From assembly GCF_000715075.1 (NCBI RefSeq), contig NC_134087.1, positions 187,953,276 through 188,017,275 on the forward strand: 64,000 nt of DNA, read 5' to 3'. The notes under the pieces were generated by a model. It did not search any database. It was given only the letters and a program-made list of their open reading frames with translations, and had not been told where the DNA came from. Of this stretch, positions 24,099 to 35,881 are shown one piece after another. The first letter of the stretch is position 1. Each line of letters opens with the position of its first letter. The stretch is from Nicotiana tabacum. Lineage: Eukaryota; Streptophyta; Magnoliopsida; Solanales; Solanaceae. The position numbers were made by a program, and so were the translations under genes.

Positions 24099-25549
24099 TG
24101 AGAAAGTAAATGATCAAACTAAACACTTGGCTTCACGCGAGAAGTCTGCCGGATCAGAGTGACCACGAGGAAGCAACTCTGATTATAGCAACTCCTATTA
24201 TAGCAAATTGAAGAAAGTTTAGAAGTACTAAAACTATAAACAGGCCTACCATTTTGCATGTTATTTTACAAAAATGGTATGGCATAGGAAATGGCTGTAT
24301 CTCAAAGATGCTTAAAGCTCAACATCACCTTGAATTGATGTTAGTATCTTTGTCGTGAGAATGTGCAAGGACAAGAAGAAAACTGTAATACGATCAGTGT
24401 TGCTATGTTGCTAGGTCTACATATCTGAATCACGCGACAAACAATAGTTCTTGGATCCATTCAACGTGCTGGTAAACTCGATGCAGAAAAACTGTCATCA
24501 TGAACATATTTCGAGATCACGATCAAGATAGCGTAAACTACACTCTTATATCATATCTGTTGCTCATGATATATAGCACATGCTGCCCTACTTACAGCTG
24601 TTTGTATCAAACTGTGGTGGACATCGCTGCTGCTGCCTATGAACGCATAAACCTTGAGCAGCACTTGGGTGCTCACCCTCGCCTTTCAGGGTTTATGCCT
24701 ATGACCGCATAAACCTTGAGCTAAAAAAGTTGAAGCTAGATATTGAAACCAGTTTCAAGGTCAGTACAGATTTTGCTACTTGAAATGGCCTTTACTTTAA
24801 CAAATGATCAGCACTAATTGCATTAACAGTGCAAATTTAAACAGTACCTGTTTATATTTATGCTCCTGCTCCTCGAGACACCATCAGGCGTAGGATGGGC
24901 TATCCCCGCCCCAACTTCAGGGGCATTCAGTAGGCAGGATGGGCTCAACTCGAGCACATTCCAGTGAAACCTGATGAAACCTGTTAAACACGACTACAAC
25001 GACCGGAAAAAAAAAATTACTACGTCCCAATCCCAAACTGCTAAAACGAGACACTGAAGTTCAATACTATATAGGCAACAGAACTAGTCTATGACTAAAA
25101 TAGAAGAAAGAAATGCATATTTCTGATTTTTTTTACAATAGTTTCACATAGCTGACAAGCATTTACCAGCAAGATACTTCGTTGATACTTTCACATTCTT
25201 GATAGTTTTTGAACACCCAAAGCTAGAACTTGTTAGTAGTTCACGTTCTTATCTGCAAAGCAGCCAGAACTCAGCATAGATAACTTGATTGTCCATCGGC
25301 TCACGATAGGACTCACAGCCTACTATAGCGCTTCCGATCCCAGAGAGCCCTGCCCCACAAAGAAACCCAAAAAAGTAGGCTCCAGTGTGAGAATGCATAG
25401 CTCAAACCTGTTAAAAAAGACAGTGACAACACGACAAAAATAACTACTACTACGTCTCAATCCCAAAATGTTAAATAAGAAAGTGCAGTTCAATATGATG
25501 TAGGCTTTCCTACTGGTCTATCACTAAAAAATAGTCAACTGAATGTTCC
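24099..25549. other. Unassigned DNA with short direct duplications
   Basis: No intact gene seen. CCTATGANCGCATAAACCTTGAGC occurs twice (about 24638 and 24698). A block around 24975-25110 (AACCTGTTAAA..., ACTACGTC(C/T)CAATCCCAAA) recurs in diverged form at about 25405-25535, suggesting an old tandem duplication. This may be eroded flank of the resistance-gene relic that follows. Confidence 0.45.
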
Positions 25550-25832
25550 TAAAATTCGAATACCAAATCCATCAACAGTAGTGTAGGAGAGATCCAGATG
25601 CTTCAGATTGAGTAACATTTCCCTGCAGCATCTTGGATTCTCCATACCCGAGATTATCCAACATGCCTTCCCATATCCAGTATTTAATCAGTTCTTCAGT
25701 CTCAATATGACGATCCTCTGGGTACAATGCACAATAAAGAAAACATGACCGAGAACTTGTACTCTTGGAGATGCTAGCACCTCGTCACCAATCTTTTGCT
25801 TAAACAGGTCCCATGCTTCTTCCTTAGAAAGC
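25550..25832 (-). pseudogene. NLR (CC-NBS-LRR) resistance-gene relic
   Basis: Minus-strand reading from 25832 gives LSKEEAWDLFKQKIGDEVL, the end of the nucleotide-binding region (L/T-S-x-E-E-A-W-x-L-F). After a shift it gives CALYPEDRHIETEELIKYW, the NB-ARC C-terminal block normally written CFLYCALYPED. Next come WIWEGMLDNLGYGESKML and then LNLKHLDLSYTTVDG, a leucine-rich-repeat unit. In an intact NLR these blocks are separated by many residues, so internal segments have been deleted on both sides of the middle block. P-loop, kinase-2 and most LRRs are absent. Intact proteins of this type are cytosolic immune receptors; this fragment cannot make one. Confidence 0.75.
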
Positions 25833-26167
25833 ACACTTACTCACTCTTTCTTGTTCACTTTAGAAAAATATTACTTTTTTTTTTAAGAATTAATACCTTC
25901 AAATATTTCTTCTAAGAACAAATAGAAACAGTTGATTCAGAAAAACCGAGTTACAACTGGAACTTACTTTCAACAACAAGATCGACCCAAAGAGATATTA
26001 GTCACTACATTCAATAAGTGAAAACATCCTTTTGGTCTACTCTTGGAATGGTGGGTGACAAAATAGTTTAAAGAAAATAGTTATCCACCTATATTATCCA
26101 CTAAAAAATAGATTAAATAATGCATTTTTTAATAACAGGTCAAATATGGATAAAACCATATTATCCT
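25833..26167. other. AT-rich spacer, nothing recognised
   Basis: No coding frame or terminal repeats found between the NLR relic and the MULE-type element. Confidence 0.5.
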
Positions 26168-26176
26168 TTTAGAAAA

Positions 26177-26895
26177 GAGTTAATATCCTACAATCCTCCT
26201 AAATTATACAACCTTTGTCAGTTGCTTACTTAAACTTTCGCCTGTCCCGAAAACTCCCAAACTATACCCCCTTCATAATAAAACCCGCTCGTTGCATTTT
26301 TACTAGTGCGTACACGCTCCAAATTATTTTTAAAATCTGCCATGTGGCAATCTACATGGATATTTGTTTAGTGTAATCCAAAAATCAGACTTAATTAAAA
26401 TTTAATACTCTTTATTATATCATTACATGGTAAAAATTAAAAAGGGGCTAGGGTTAAAACTAGTGGGTCAATTGTAATTAAAAACTCATTTTTTCTTTGC
26501 TCTCATCGGATAATGATTACACCTTCTATCAGTAGCGATTTTTTCCATTAGTCTTAGTTCTAACTTTAATTGTTTTGTATATTCATGTTTCTGTTCGAAA
26601 ATTGGGATAAAAACTAGGGTTCTGCTCCCGAATTGGAGAAAATAAAAAGAAATATAAATTTTTTTAAAAAGAAAAGCTAATAAGCCATTAAACATTGTCA
26701 GGTGGGCCATTTTAATGGCATTTTTCTGCCTTCACGCGCTTTTTGGCGATTTATTATACACATTATGCCACGTAAGCGACGAGAGATTTTTATCATGAAT
26801 AGGGATATAGTTCAGGGAATTTTTCGGACATGCGATAATTTAGGTAGGGAACTGACAAAAGTTGTATAGTTAAGCGGGTTTTAGGGTATTAATTC
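26177..26895. mobile_element. Non-autonomous MULE-type element, 9-bp TSD
   Basis: A 719-bp element flanked by perfect TTTAGAAAA (26168-26176 and 26896-26904). Terminal inverted repeats start GAGTTAATATCC and GAATTAATACC and extend through CTAAATTATACAACCTTTGTCAGTT on the left, with its diverged complement on the right. A 9-bp duplication with long inverted ends points to the Mutator superfamily. No transposase is encoded. Confidence 0.82.
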
Positions 26896-26904
26896 TTTAG
26901 AAAA

Positions 26905-27493
26905 TGGATAGCCAATGGAAAACTAATGAGTTTAACTTTTACATTTGTAAAGCCTCAAATTGGGGGTTCTTTAAATTTTGGAGACGAAGAATTCTCCCAA
27001 AAGGGATCATTTTCAAGAAGTTATGGATATCCATAATATCCACCACTTAACATATTTTTTTATCCATATTAAATATGGGTCGGATCGGATAATTTATCCA
27101 TCTTTGTATTACCCATTTTCGACTCGGCCCATATCCAAACCGACACACCCGTTTGCCACCCCTATCTAGGAATTTCATCTTTTTCCCCCTGCTTATTCTA
27201 CAAATACACATTCATTTCACAAGTCTAGGAAGATTGTGCACAAATATGTCCCATTAATGTGACAAAATTTGCTTCAATAAGTACAATGTCAAAGAAAAGA
27301 AGGTGCTTATAATGATTAAATGAAGGAAATGCTTACAAATCATAGTCATATTGCCAAAAATTTCCTAAAATTCACAATAACCTGATCAAACTTTTATTTG
27401 TTGCTTCTTCAAACAACCAAACAAGTCTAATTCTTAGTACACTTCCAAAATTCAGGTAGGTTGCTTTCTTTTTCTTCTCTTTTTTTTCTTATA
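26905..27493. other. Downstream flank of syntaxin gene
   Basis: Likely contains the 3' UTR of the minus-strand syntaxin gene just below 27494. No separate gene recognised. Confidence 0.5.
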
Positions 27494-28804
27494 TTAATTT
27501 GCAATTTTGCTAACAAGTAATGGCCACCAGAGAGGAAAAGTAAGAACAATGACAAGCAAAATGATAAGGAAAATGGCAATGCAAGTACACTTTCTTGAGC
27601 TTTTCTGTAACTCCCTAGCTTCTGTTAGTTGCTCTGTGCCTCGCCTAACAAAAGAACTTGCATGTGCCACATGACTTTCAATATCATTCAATTGTTGGCC
27701 TTGTGCTTCCACCAATGCAGCCATGTCTAGAAATATTTGGTGTAGCTCAATCAAATTCTTCTCAATCTCCTTCACAGCATCATGTCTTTCTTGTATTTCT
27801 GAAATAGTGTCCATTATCTGGCCTCTACCTGTTAGGATCGAAATAATAAGGTGTTATACAGGAACTAACATAGCAAACCCTAAATAACATATACTAATAT
27901 AAATCAGATAACAAAAGGGAAATATATCAAAAGAAAATTAAAAATTTAATGTAGTTCAGTCATTGACCTACATAGAGGAAGATGAGCAATCATCACTATT
28001 CCATAGTGATTATACAAAAGAGAATACAAATCCAGAGAATAACCTCATAAAATTCACTCAAAAGAAAGTTGACAATTAAAACTTGTGTCTCACAAATTCT
28101 TTCCTTAAACTGAAAGTCTATACTAAGGATGTGTTGCCATTTTTTTTATTAAAAAAAAGCAGGAGAAAACCAAATATGTTAAGAAAATCAACAAACAATA
28201 TACCTTGTTCTTGAATTGCCTTCTGAAGGAAAGACTCGCTCTCCCCACTCGATATCAAATTCTCGATCAATTCATCATTAGCCTTCTCTCCTGTCACAGT
28301 AAAGTATCTTCTTGCAACAGTCTCCTTATATTCATCATTCATTCTTGCCCTTAAAGCCTGGAAATCATCCATGAGAACTTTTAGTTTCTTCCCTAACCCG
28401 CTAACTACTGAAGTCCTCGTTCGATCTGCAGAAGAACCAGGACCACAACCTGGGATTTTCCTATGAGCAGCATTGGATCGTTCGAGGGCTTCCAATTTTC
28501 CTTTGATCATCTTGACGCGTTTCAAGACCTGTGATACATCCGAGTCCATCCTGGACCTTATTTCTTTTACAGTCTTGGCATTATGTACAAGTTTGCTCTC
28601 TTCATTTGATTCTTGTAGTTTTTTGTAGAGCTTTTCGACATTTTTCATATCCTCTTTCACATTCTCTACATCTTCAAAGAATTTAGCAAGATCAATGCTT
28701 TCATTTTCTGATTGGCCAACTTGACCACCCTCTAGATCATCCACTTGGACCTGTTTTTTAAGGTCCTGGTATTTTTTAAACGAATTAGAGAACAAGTCAT
28801 TCAT
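27494..28804 (-). CDS. SYP124-like: Syntaxin of the SYP1 family (SYP124-like Qa-SNARE)
   Basis: Two exons on the minus strand, 28804-28204 and 27828-27494, with a GT-AG intron of 375 bp. They join as [11 protein letters not shown] and encode 311 residues, the usual size for plasma-membrane syntaxins (about 300). The start [18 protein letters not shown], the block [12 protein letters not shown] and the motif [20 protein letters not shown] are typical of the SYP123/124/125 clade. Residues 1-190 form the Habc regulatory bundle. The SNARE helix is about 205-270 with the zero-layer glutamine in [12 protein letters not shown]-terminal anchor follows ([20 protein letters not shown]), then a short tail. 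The protein would sit in the plasma membrane and pair with SNAP33- and VAMP72-type partners to fuse secretory vesicles. Arabidopsis SYP123 is a root-hair gene and SYP124/125 are pollen genes. The clade call is firm; the exact orthologue is not. Confidence 0.93.
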
Positions 28805-30035
28805 TTTTGGCTGATTTCAATTTTCCTTTGTTCCCAAATTGGACAAAATTAGCCTTGGCCTGATTCTTTCCAAATGGTGACACAATATTTTCTTTGGTTG
28901 CTACTCAACATAAATTGTTGCCGCTCCCAAGCCTGGGTAAAGGAGGAACGTACGCCCGCGGTAGGTTAACATCCAACACAAAACTAATCAATTTATGATG
29001 GCTCCCAATTTTTCTTAGGATTGAGGCGTGATTATTGTTATTTTTGTTGAAGGGGAAAACGTTGTGCCCTTGTCTAAACCTTCTCTCCTCTCTCCTTGCA
29101 GGAATATTAGAAGTACATAAATGGAATGGTGGATTGGAGGAAGAAGAAGAGAAGGCGACAAGAGCAAAGCCTTCATTAAGAGATCAAAACTAACAAAAAT
29201 CATTATTTGTTAAAAGATTAGGAAGACATAAAAATTAGAGGCTATGCAGTCATTATTATTAAATTAAAGTTCCACCAAACTAATCTTGAGGAAGGTCGTT
29301 AAAAAAGGAGCAGTTTCTCTGCCACTTGGAGTGTGATTTTCTCCTTCGTAACATACCCGAAGATTTTGTGTTGACCTTGTCTAGTCAATTTATTCACCTA
29401 AATATCAAATAATTTTGTAAAAACTAAAGTCAATTTTCGACGTGTATGTAATAGTATACGTACACTTGCATTTTTGTGTGTACTTATTTTATTTTTTTTT
29501 GTCTATAATTGAAATGCAGTTATTATTAGAGAAAATTACCATCTATAGCTCCTCAAAATTTTAATAGCATGTGTTTTTACCCACCTACACGAAAATGGCC
29601 TTTCGGCCCAATTTATTTGCAACTTGTAGCCATTATCTATTTCCAATACATTTATCTTCCCAAGACAACATTTAATCCTAGCCTTTTTATCTTTCTTTCA
29701 TTCTATCCAATGCACACCTTGTTATCTTTCTTCATTCTATTCAATGCACAGATTTTTTTTCCCATTATCATTTTCATTCCTATCCTCTTTCTTTCTCTGT
29801 GTCTTCTTCATCTTCCTTTTATCTTTTTTTGGTTATTTGTTTTTTCATTTTCCTTCCCTTCTTTATCTTCCATTTCAGATCTATATTTTTCCTCTTTATT
29901 TTTTTTATTTCTCACTGGAAAATTTGTTTGAGTACCTAGAAAAATCACAAATTTTTTAGTTCAATTATTAAAAAGATTTACTCAATTACGATGCATGATA
30001 CAAGAGTGACAACAAAAGTCGTGAGGTTTTCTTCT

Positions 30036-30040
<5 letters not shown>
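28805..30040. other. Upstream region of syntaxin gene, T-rich
   Basis: Just above 28804 lies the presumptive 5' UTR/promoter of the syntaxin. 29560-29930 is pyrimidine-rich and gives a long hydrophobic open frame of low complexity, which I do not regard as a gene. Confidence 0.5.

Positions 30041-30108
<68 letters not shown>
30041..30108. repeat. (TA)n microsatellite
   Basis: About 34 uninterrupted TA dinucleotides. Confidence 0.95.
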
Positions 30109-30112
<4 letters not shown>

Positions 30113-30119
30113 TACAATC

Positions 30120-30712
<593 letters not shown>

Positions 30713-30716
<4 letters not shown>

Positions 30717-31137
30717 GAACACCAAAAAATTACCTGTTCAATTAAGCGGTGAACAGGACTACCATTAGAGGTGAGATTCGAAGTCTCTCTATACGTGTTA
30801 TGAAACAACCAAAATAAGTCATAAGAAAATAAAAGGGGTCAATGTAGGCAGTGCTTCTTAATTTTTTACCTTTGTTCTTTATTCTTTGTTGATAAATCAG
30901 CTTTTAAATCTTTCAATTTGATATTAGAGCCAGAAGAGTATAAAAAGCTCTAAGGTAATTTAATTTTAACCTGTAAAGTTTGTTGTGTGATTTATTAGTT
31001 AACAGCAATTAAAGATCATTGGGGTGAGAAGTAAGCATTTCTTCAGTTTAACCAAATGGGTTGTAAATATAGGTAGTGCCTTTTACTCTTCACATTTTTC
31101 TTCTTCTTTGTTAATAAATCTGTTTTTAATCTTTCCT
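30713..31137. other. AT-rich spacer, no gene seen
   Basis: No supported coding frame or repeat ends recognised. Confidence 0.45.
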
Positions 31138-31419
31138 TCAATCTGAAAAAAATGTATTAGTTAACGACCCCTTTTTCCAAGCAGATTCGTCCAGGTTCTT
31201 AGCATCCTCAGCTGATGTTGTTCCTGAAACTTTATCGTCACCGGCCTTCGAGGATCGCGTAGATTTGGTCACAAAGGAGTAATCGATCTCGGAGTTAGGG
31301 TTGCGGGAGGAATAGCGGGACGGGGAAGAAGAAGAGAAGATGTAGAAGAGAAGAGAGATAGCAAGAAATGCGAGGAGGAAAAGTAGTACCGAAGATCTAG
31401 GTTTGAAAGTACCGGAGGA
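31138..31419 (-). pseudogene. Exon-like frame of an unrecognised membrane protein
   Basis: The minus-strand frame is open from 31419 to a stop at 31138 (93 codons) and has no ATG at its start; a TAG lies directly upstream. It begins FKPRSSVLLFLLLAFLAISL, basic residues followed by a strongly hydrophobic signal-anchor-like segment, then a Ser-rich and charged region (SRNPNSEIDYSFV, STRSSKAGDDK). The composition and higher GC look coding and unlike the surrounding AT-rich DNA. It could be the first exon of a type II endomembrane protein that has lost its start codon, or a captured fragment. I do not recognise the family. Confidence 0.4.
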
Positions 31420-31997
31420 CTAGCCTTTTAATTAGTTTTGGGCTATTAATTGTATGATCTATTTTGTGGCTAGCTATTGTTATTAATTTTTTTCGGATGG
31501 CTACAAATGAAGTTTGCTCTAGTAACATGTTTATTTAAGTGCCAGTCCGTAACAATGGGCTCTATGTCCTTTGTTAGCCACAAATACATAGTGGTGAAAT
31601 TAAAGACTCAATATATATGTTCTATTTTAAATTTCTTTAACCAAACATCAACAGGAAAAAGTATTTCAGTTTTAAAAAAAAATGAAAATACTCTGGGAGT
31701 AGTTTTCTCTTCTTTTTTAACCTGAAAACTTTTTTTTCTAACGGCATTTGATTGAAAATGATTTCCTAAAATCTTTTCAACGCTTGTAAAAGCTGAAACT
31801 TTTTTCTGATTTTTTTTATACCTATGTTGGAAACAAATTTCGCCTTTTAAATTGTAGTGTCCGAGCCCATGCAATAAAAATTGAGGCGACATGACGTAAA
31901 AAAAATTCTCAACGATCCAACAAAATAAAGTAGACAAGAATATGAGAGCAAAAATTGACTTACTTTTGCTGACGTGAGAAAGTCCCGCAATGTTATA

Positions 31998-32215
31998 CTC
32001 CCCTGGTTCTATTTTATGTGACGTAGTTCGGATACGAGGGTTAACTTGATTAATTTTTAATATAAACTATAAAATTTACATATTTAGAAATTGCATAAAA
32101 AGTACTACAAATTACAATTAGTAATAATTTAAAATATTTTAAAAATTATCTGCAAGAAGATAATCAAAAAAACCTTTTTTGACTAACTGTGTCACATAAA
32201 GTGAAATATATGGAG
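31998..32215. mobile_element. Stowaway-like MITE (Tc1/mariner), TA target
   Basis: 218 bp between TA dinucleotides (31996-31997 and 32216-32217). Ends CTCCCCTGGTTCTATTTTATGTGAC and (reverse strand) CTCCATATATTTCACTTTATGTGAC are imperfect inverted repeats of the CTCCCTCCGTTTCATTTTATGTGAC type that is common in Solanaceae. It carries no coding capacity. Confidence 0.8.
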
Positions 32216-32412
32216 TATTTTTAAACCATTATCTATAGAGCAGGGTATTTTGCACTATATAAAAGTAAGTGGGTGCTTGGAAATTAAACCATGCCATTTT
32301 TTGAAACATTAAAATGAATAAAATGAAATAAACCGAATGAAAAAGAGTAAAATGGAGAATAAATACAATGGAAGTTTTACCAATATATTCATTATTTGAA
32401 TAAAGTAGACAT

Positions 32413-32501
32413 CCGACCTTAGCTCAGTTGGTAGAGCGGAGGACTGTAGTTTGAATGAACAGCTAATCCTTAGGTCACTGGTTCGAATCCGGTAGGTCGG
32501 A
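32413..32501 (+). tRNA. trnY-GTA: tRNA-Tyr (GTA) with 16-nt intron
   Basis: Acceptor strands CCGACC(T) and (A)GGTCGG pair, and the D-arm contains AGCTCAGTTGGTAGAGC. The anticodon arm is GAGGA-CTGTAGA-TCCTT with anticodon GTA. The intron (about 32450-32465, TTTGAATGAACAGCTA) sits one base 3' of the anticodon, where plant nuclear tRNA-Tyr genes carry an obligatory intron. The T-arm has GGTTCGAATCC. Removing the intron leaves 73 nt, the expected length. A and B box promoters are internal, and a T-run (32504-32508) shortly after the gene fits RNA polymerase III termination. All stems pair, so the gene appears functional. Confidence 0.95.
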
Positions 32502-32722
32502 TATTTTTCCCTTTTGGAAATCTTGATGTCTACTATAGCCATATAACAAATTCTGCAAATAATATTGTATACAGGTAAAAAAATCACCCCCCTTTTGCCT
32601 CACTGAAGAGGAAAGTAAAATGGGTTTCAAATTGAAATTTTTGACCATTGATTTACTGAAATTACTGTATCCCTCAAAATGTAACAAGTTTACTAAAAGC
32701 CAAAAACTTGCACATTTATATA

Positions 32723-33344
32723 GGCAAAATACCTTAAATCATCCCTAAATTTGGCTCAGATTATTAGTATCCTCCCCGAACTATGTTCGGTCTTAATTAC
32801 TGTAACAAACACCCAATATGAACCCTCACAATAACATAAGAAGATTGATTGTTCAATTTAATAACCAAAATACATAAGGAAAGTTAGAGAATGATAGAAC
32901 AGTAACCTAGAAGAAGGGGATGAGAATGTAGAGAACACATAATAGGGATGGGAGGATTCAGACATTTAGTCAACAATAATGGCTCTGCCTATTTTTGGCC
33001 TAAGGTTGCTATTTATTAATTTCACCTACCTCACTTATTCCTAACCCGGGTTCCACAAATAAGTTTCTAAGTTTCCATTCATGCCCTCCCAAATATTTAC
33101 TACGTTCATAACAATACCCCAGCCTTAATAAGAACCTTGTCCTCAGTTCAAAATAGGAAATTCTAATGAGAGAACTGGAGCATTTGTGTTGGCTTGCATC
33201 GTTGAAAAAGATTCCCACATCAGCTTGTAGGGGGCAATGCCTATCAAAAGGCCAAGTTGAGGGAGATAATTAAGCTCGAACATAATTCGAGAAGGATATT
33301 TATAATCTGAGTTAAATTTAAGGGTAGTTTAAGGTATTTTGCCG
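32723..33344. mobile_element. MULE-like MITE with GGCAAAATACC ends
   Basis: About 622 bp bounded by TTTATATA (32715-32722 and 33345-33352). The left end GGCAAAATACCTTAAATCATCCC and the right end, reverse-complemented, CGGCAAAATACCTTAAACTACCC form inverted repeats. No transposase. A related left end occurs at 43861. Confidence 0.75.
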
Positions 33345-33568
33345 TTTATATAAATAAAATACATATGTTTCAGCTACCTATAAAAAGATCTTTAATATCA
33401 TAGGAAACTATCATACCTAATTAATTCCACGTCTTATGGGGATCATCGAACCAATAAATAAACGTAGTTTGAAATACGAAATGATTAGGATCATATTTTA
33501 TGATTAAAATTGTACCATATACATCGTTTTCATCTCGTAAAAATCAATATCAGGGGACCCGTTGAGAC

Positions 33569-33640
33569 TAGGGGTGTGCATTCGAATCGATTTATCGATA
33601 AATCGAATCGATTATTTGTTATCGGTTCATAAAAGGATAA
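33569..33640. mobile_element. hAT-type MITE end, truncated
   Basis: TAGGGGTGTGCATTCGAATCG, followed by TTATCGATAAATCGAATCGATT, matches the end of hAT-type MITEs (compare TAGAGGTGTACAAATCGG at 42902). The partner end is missing; copia-like sequence begins near 33645. Confidence 0.45.
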
Positions 33641-33644
33641 TTCA

Positions 33645-34920
33645 TTTGCAATATATTGCAAAACATGCCAGACGCATTTGCTGGTCCAAAGAAAGTAACT
33701 ATATTCTCATTACAAATGCTCATATTAAGTCCTAGAAGGACAAAGTCTATGGTACGCTTAAACCATATAGACAAATCGGTTTCAAATAAACTTCTTGATA
33801 AAGAAGATGAGCAAATGATCAAAGTGATCATAATAAGGAGGCAAGTGATCTAGAAGATAACATGACATGACACTTCAGAAAATCTCATGAGAGATTCAGG
33901 TACTTGAATATATGAATGAAGAGATCTCTATGTTATGTCTTTATGAAAAATTATTGGAACCGATATAAAATGTTCGTCGACGACATCTATCATAGCGCTA
34001 AGTATAGATGGGGATCTTAAGGCTGTCGAGACAGATACAAAAATATTGGCCAAATGGAAGAGACACAATTCAAATAGAATTGGTTTAATATGAAAGACAT
34101 GTAGTTCAAATACTTGAAAGTATAAAGTCAATGGTATGTGCAATCAATTTTCGATATCTTATATGTCTAGCATGACATAAAAACTTGATATGCATCTAAA
34201 GTCTGTTATATGGCTTATATGACTTAACTTATATGACAATCCATGAAGGATTTAAGTTGCTTGAAGCATCTACAATTCTTGATCTTGAGGTACCACTTTC
34301 TCAGTGCAATTTGTGCACAAATGTATCTTGCTATAACTATAAGCATGATAATATGATAGCAAGAGTTTTCACCTCTATGTGAAGATATTGAACTGACGAT
34401 TCTAACAAGATCATATGAAGACAATACATCTTAGCTTCTACCAAAGATCTTTTGAAGATGGTGCACAAGATTGGAATGCAAATGCTTAAAGATGTGAATT
34501 GATGCTCTCATCAGGGGGAGTTAATGCACGTTGCACTCTTTTTCCCTTACAAGGTTTTGTCCCACTGGGTTTTCCTTGCAAGGTTTTTAACGAGGCAACT
34601 AAAAGGCATATTATTAGATATGTGCACTCTTTTTCCTTTACTAGAATTTTTTCCCACTGGGTTTTATTTTAGTTAAGGTTTTAACGAGGCACATTATCTG
34701 TTGAATAGACATTAAAAGGGGAGTGTTATAAATAAAATTTTATTTATGGTGAATGTCTATATTTAGAGAGATTCTAGGGTTTATTACTTAGTGGCTAAGT
34801 CACTCTCTCCCTATAAATAGAGGGTTCTATTCCATTATAATTTATCCCATATCAATAAGAATTCTCTTCTCTCTACTTTTCTCTGCAATACTCTTCTTCT
34901 TCTTTTATTGTTTCATAACA
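33645..34920 (+). mobile_element. Internally deleted copia relic with 3' LTR
   Basis: A plus-strand reading gives HMPDAFAGPKKVT and, further on, RWCTRLECKCLKM just before a purine tract. These are collapsed pieces of a copia pol: the linker after integrase and the C-terminal RNase H end. The purine tract TTAAAAGGGGAG (34712-34723) precedes a 197-bp LTR-like end, 34724-34920, TGTTATAAAT...TTTCATAACA. Near 34500-34700 a GTCCCACTGGGTTTT(C) phrase occurs twice. All frames are broken and most of the element is absent. Confidence 0.65.
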
Positions 34921-35881
34921 AAGTTGTATTATATGTAATTTTTGAGAAGTGGTTGTAAATTGTAAGTTATTTAAATAAGTCTTAAAAAGGTTGTTTTCCA
35001 CCTTCTACCACTGATCTTTTCCTTCCTTTTTGATTTTTTAATTGTTCTATTTCATTTCTCTTTTCGATTACACACCTTTCCAGATTATTTAAAAAAAACG
35101 GTTCATCTATTTAGAACTTTTGGAGACCATCTACGTCTATGAATTTGTGACAAGTAGTGGAAGCAAATGATTAGGACTGGCTGGTCCAAAATTGCTTTTT
35201 GGAAATGGAAATGTGAAACTACTTGGTGTTAGTGCGGTTGATGAATCTTTTTTCTTTGTTCAGTCATCTTCGTAGCCAGTTTTCAAATTCAACACAAAAA
35301 CTAAAGCTAGGCTTTAGAATGCCAGAAAATGAATTTATAATCAGATTTGTTCAAAGAAGAAATTCAAATATCCTCTCAAAAAAAGTTGTATCTGCTCTGA
35401 AGAATAACTCCCAAGGAGATTGGAGAAGCTCTCTCATAAGTTCCATAGAAAATATGATAATTCTCAAAAACAAATCCAGACACAATTATCATGTATGGAA
35501 GTCTCAGTGATCACTGTTTCAATCCGAATATCTTTTATCCTTGACAAAAGCTCGTGGCGCGCAATAATATTTACCAACCACGTTTATAATGAAGAACCAT
35601 AAGCGGCTAACTGATTCAGCTATAGTGAGGGATCATACATTCAGGAGCATACATAACTCTATACAAGATTCCAAGACCCATTATGTGCAACAACAATGAC
35701 AGAAAAATCAATCAAGAAGTGCTTTCATAAAATATAGCACTTTCATTTCTAAAGATGGCAAGTAAACGAAGCCCGTAGGAAGAGCAAAAGAATAATGTAG
35801 TGGAGAATTAAACACCGCAGGCTTCCAAAGCAACAGATGCATACATACAAATGTTTGGAAATTTTCTTCTCAGACCTTCTG
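34921..35881. other. Intergenic, downstream of LAZ1-like gene
   Basis: No gene recognised. The part next to 35882 should hold the 3' UTR of the minus-strand LAZ1-like gene. A 95-codon frame at 35223-35510 has no recognisable domain. Confidence 0.45.

Noticed and set aside
29569..29959. 120-codon hydrophobic open frame
   Set aside because: Pyrimidine-rich low-complexity DNA translated in one frame; no start context, domain or splice support.
35223..35510. 95-codon plus-strand open frame
   Set aside because: No recognisable domain, no homologous neighbours, AT-driven composition; insufficient support.
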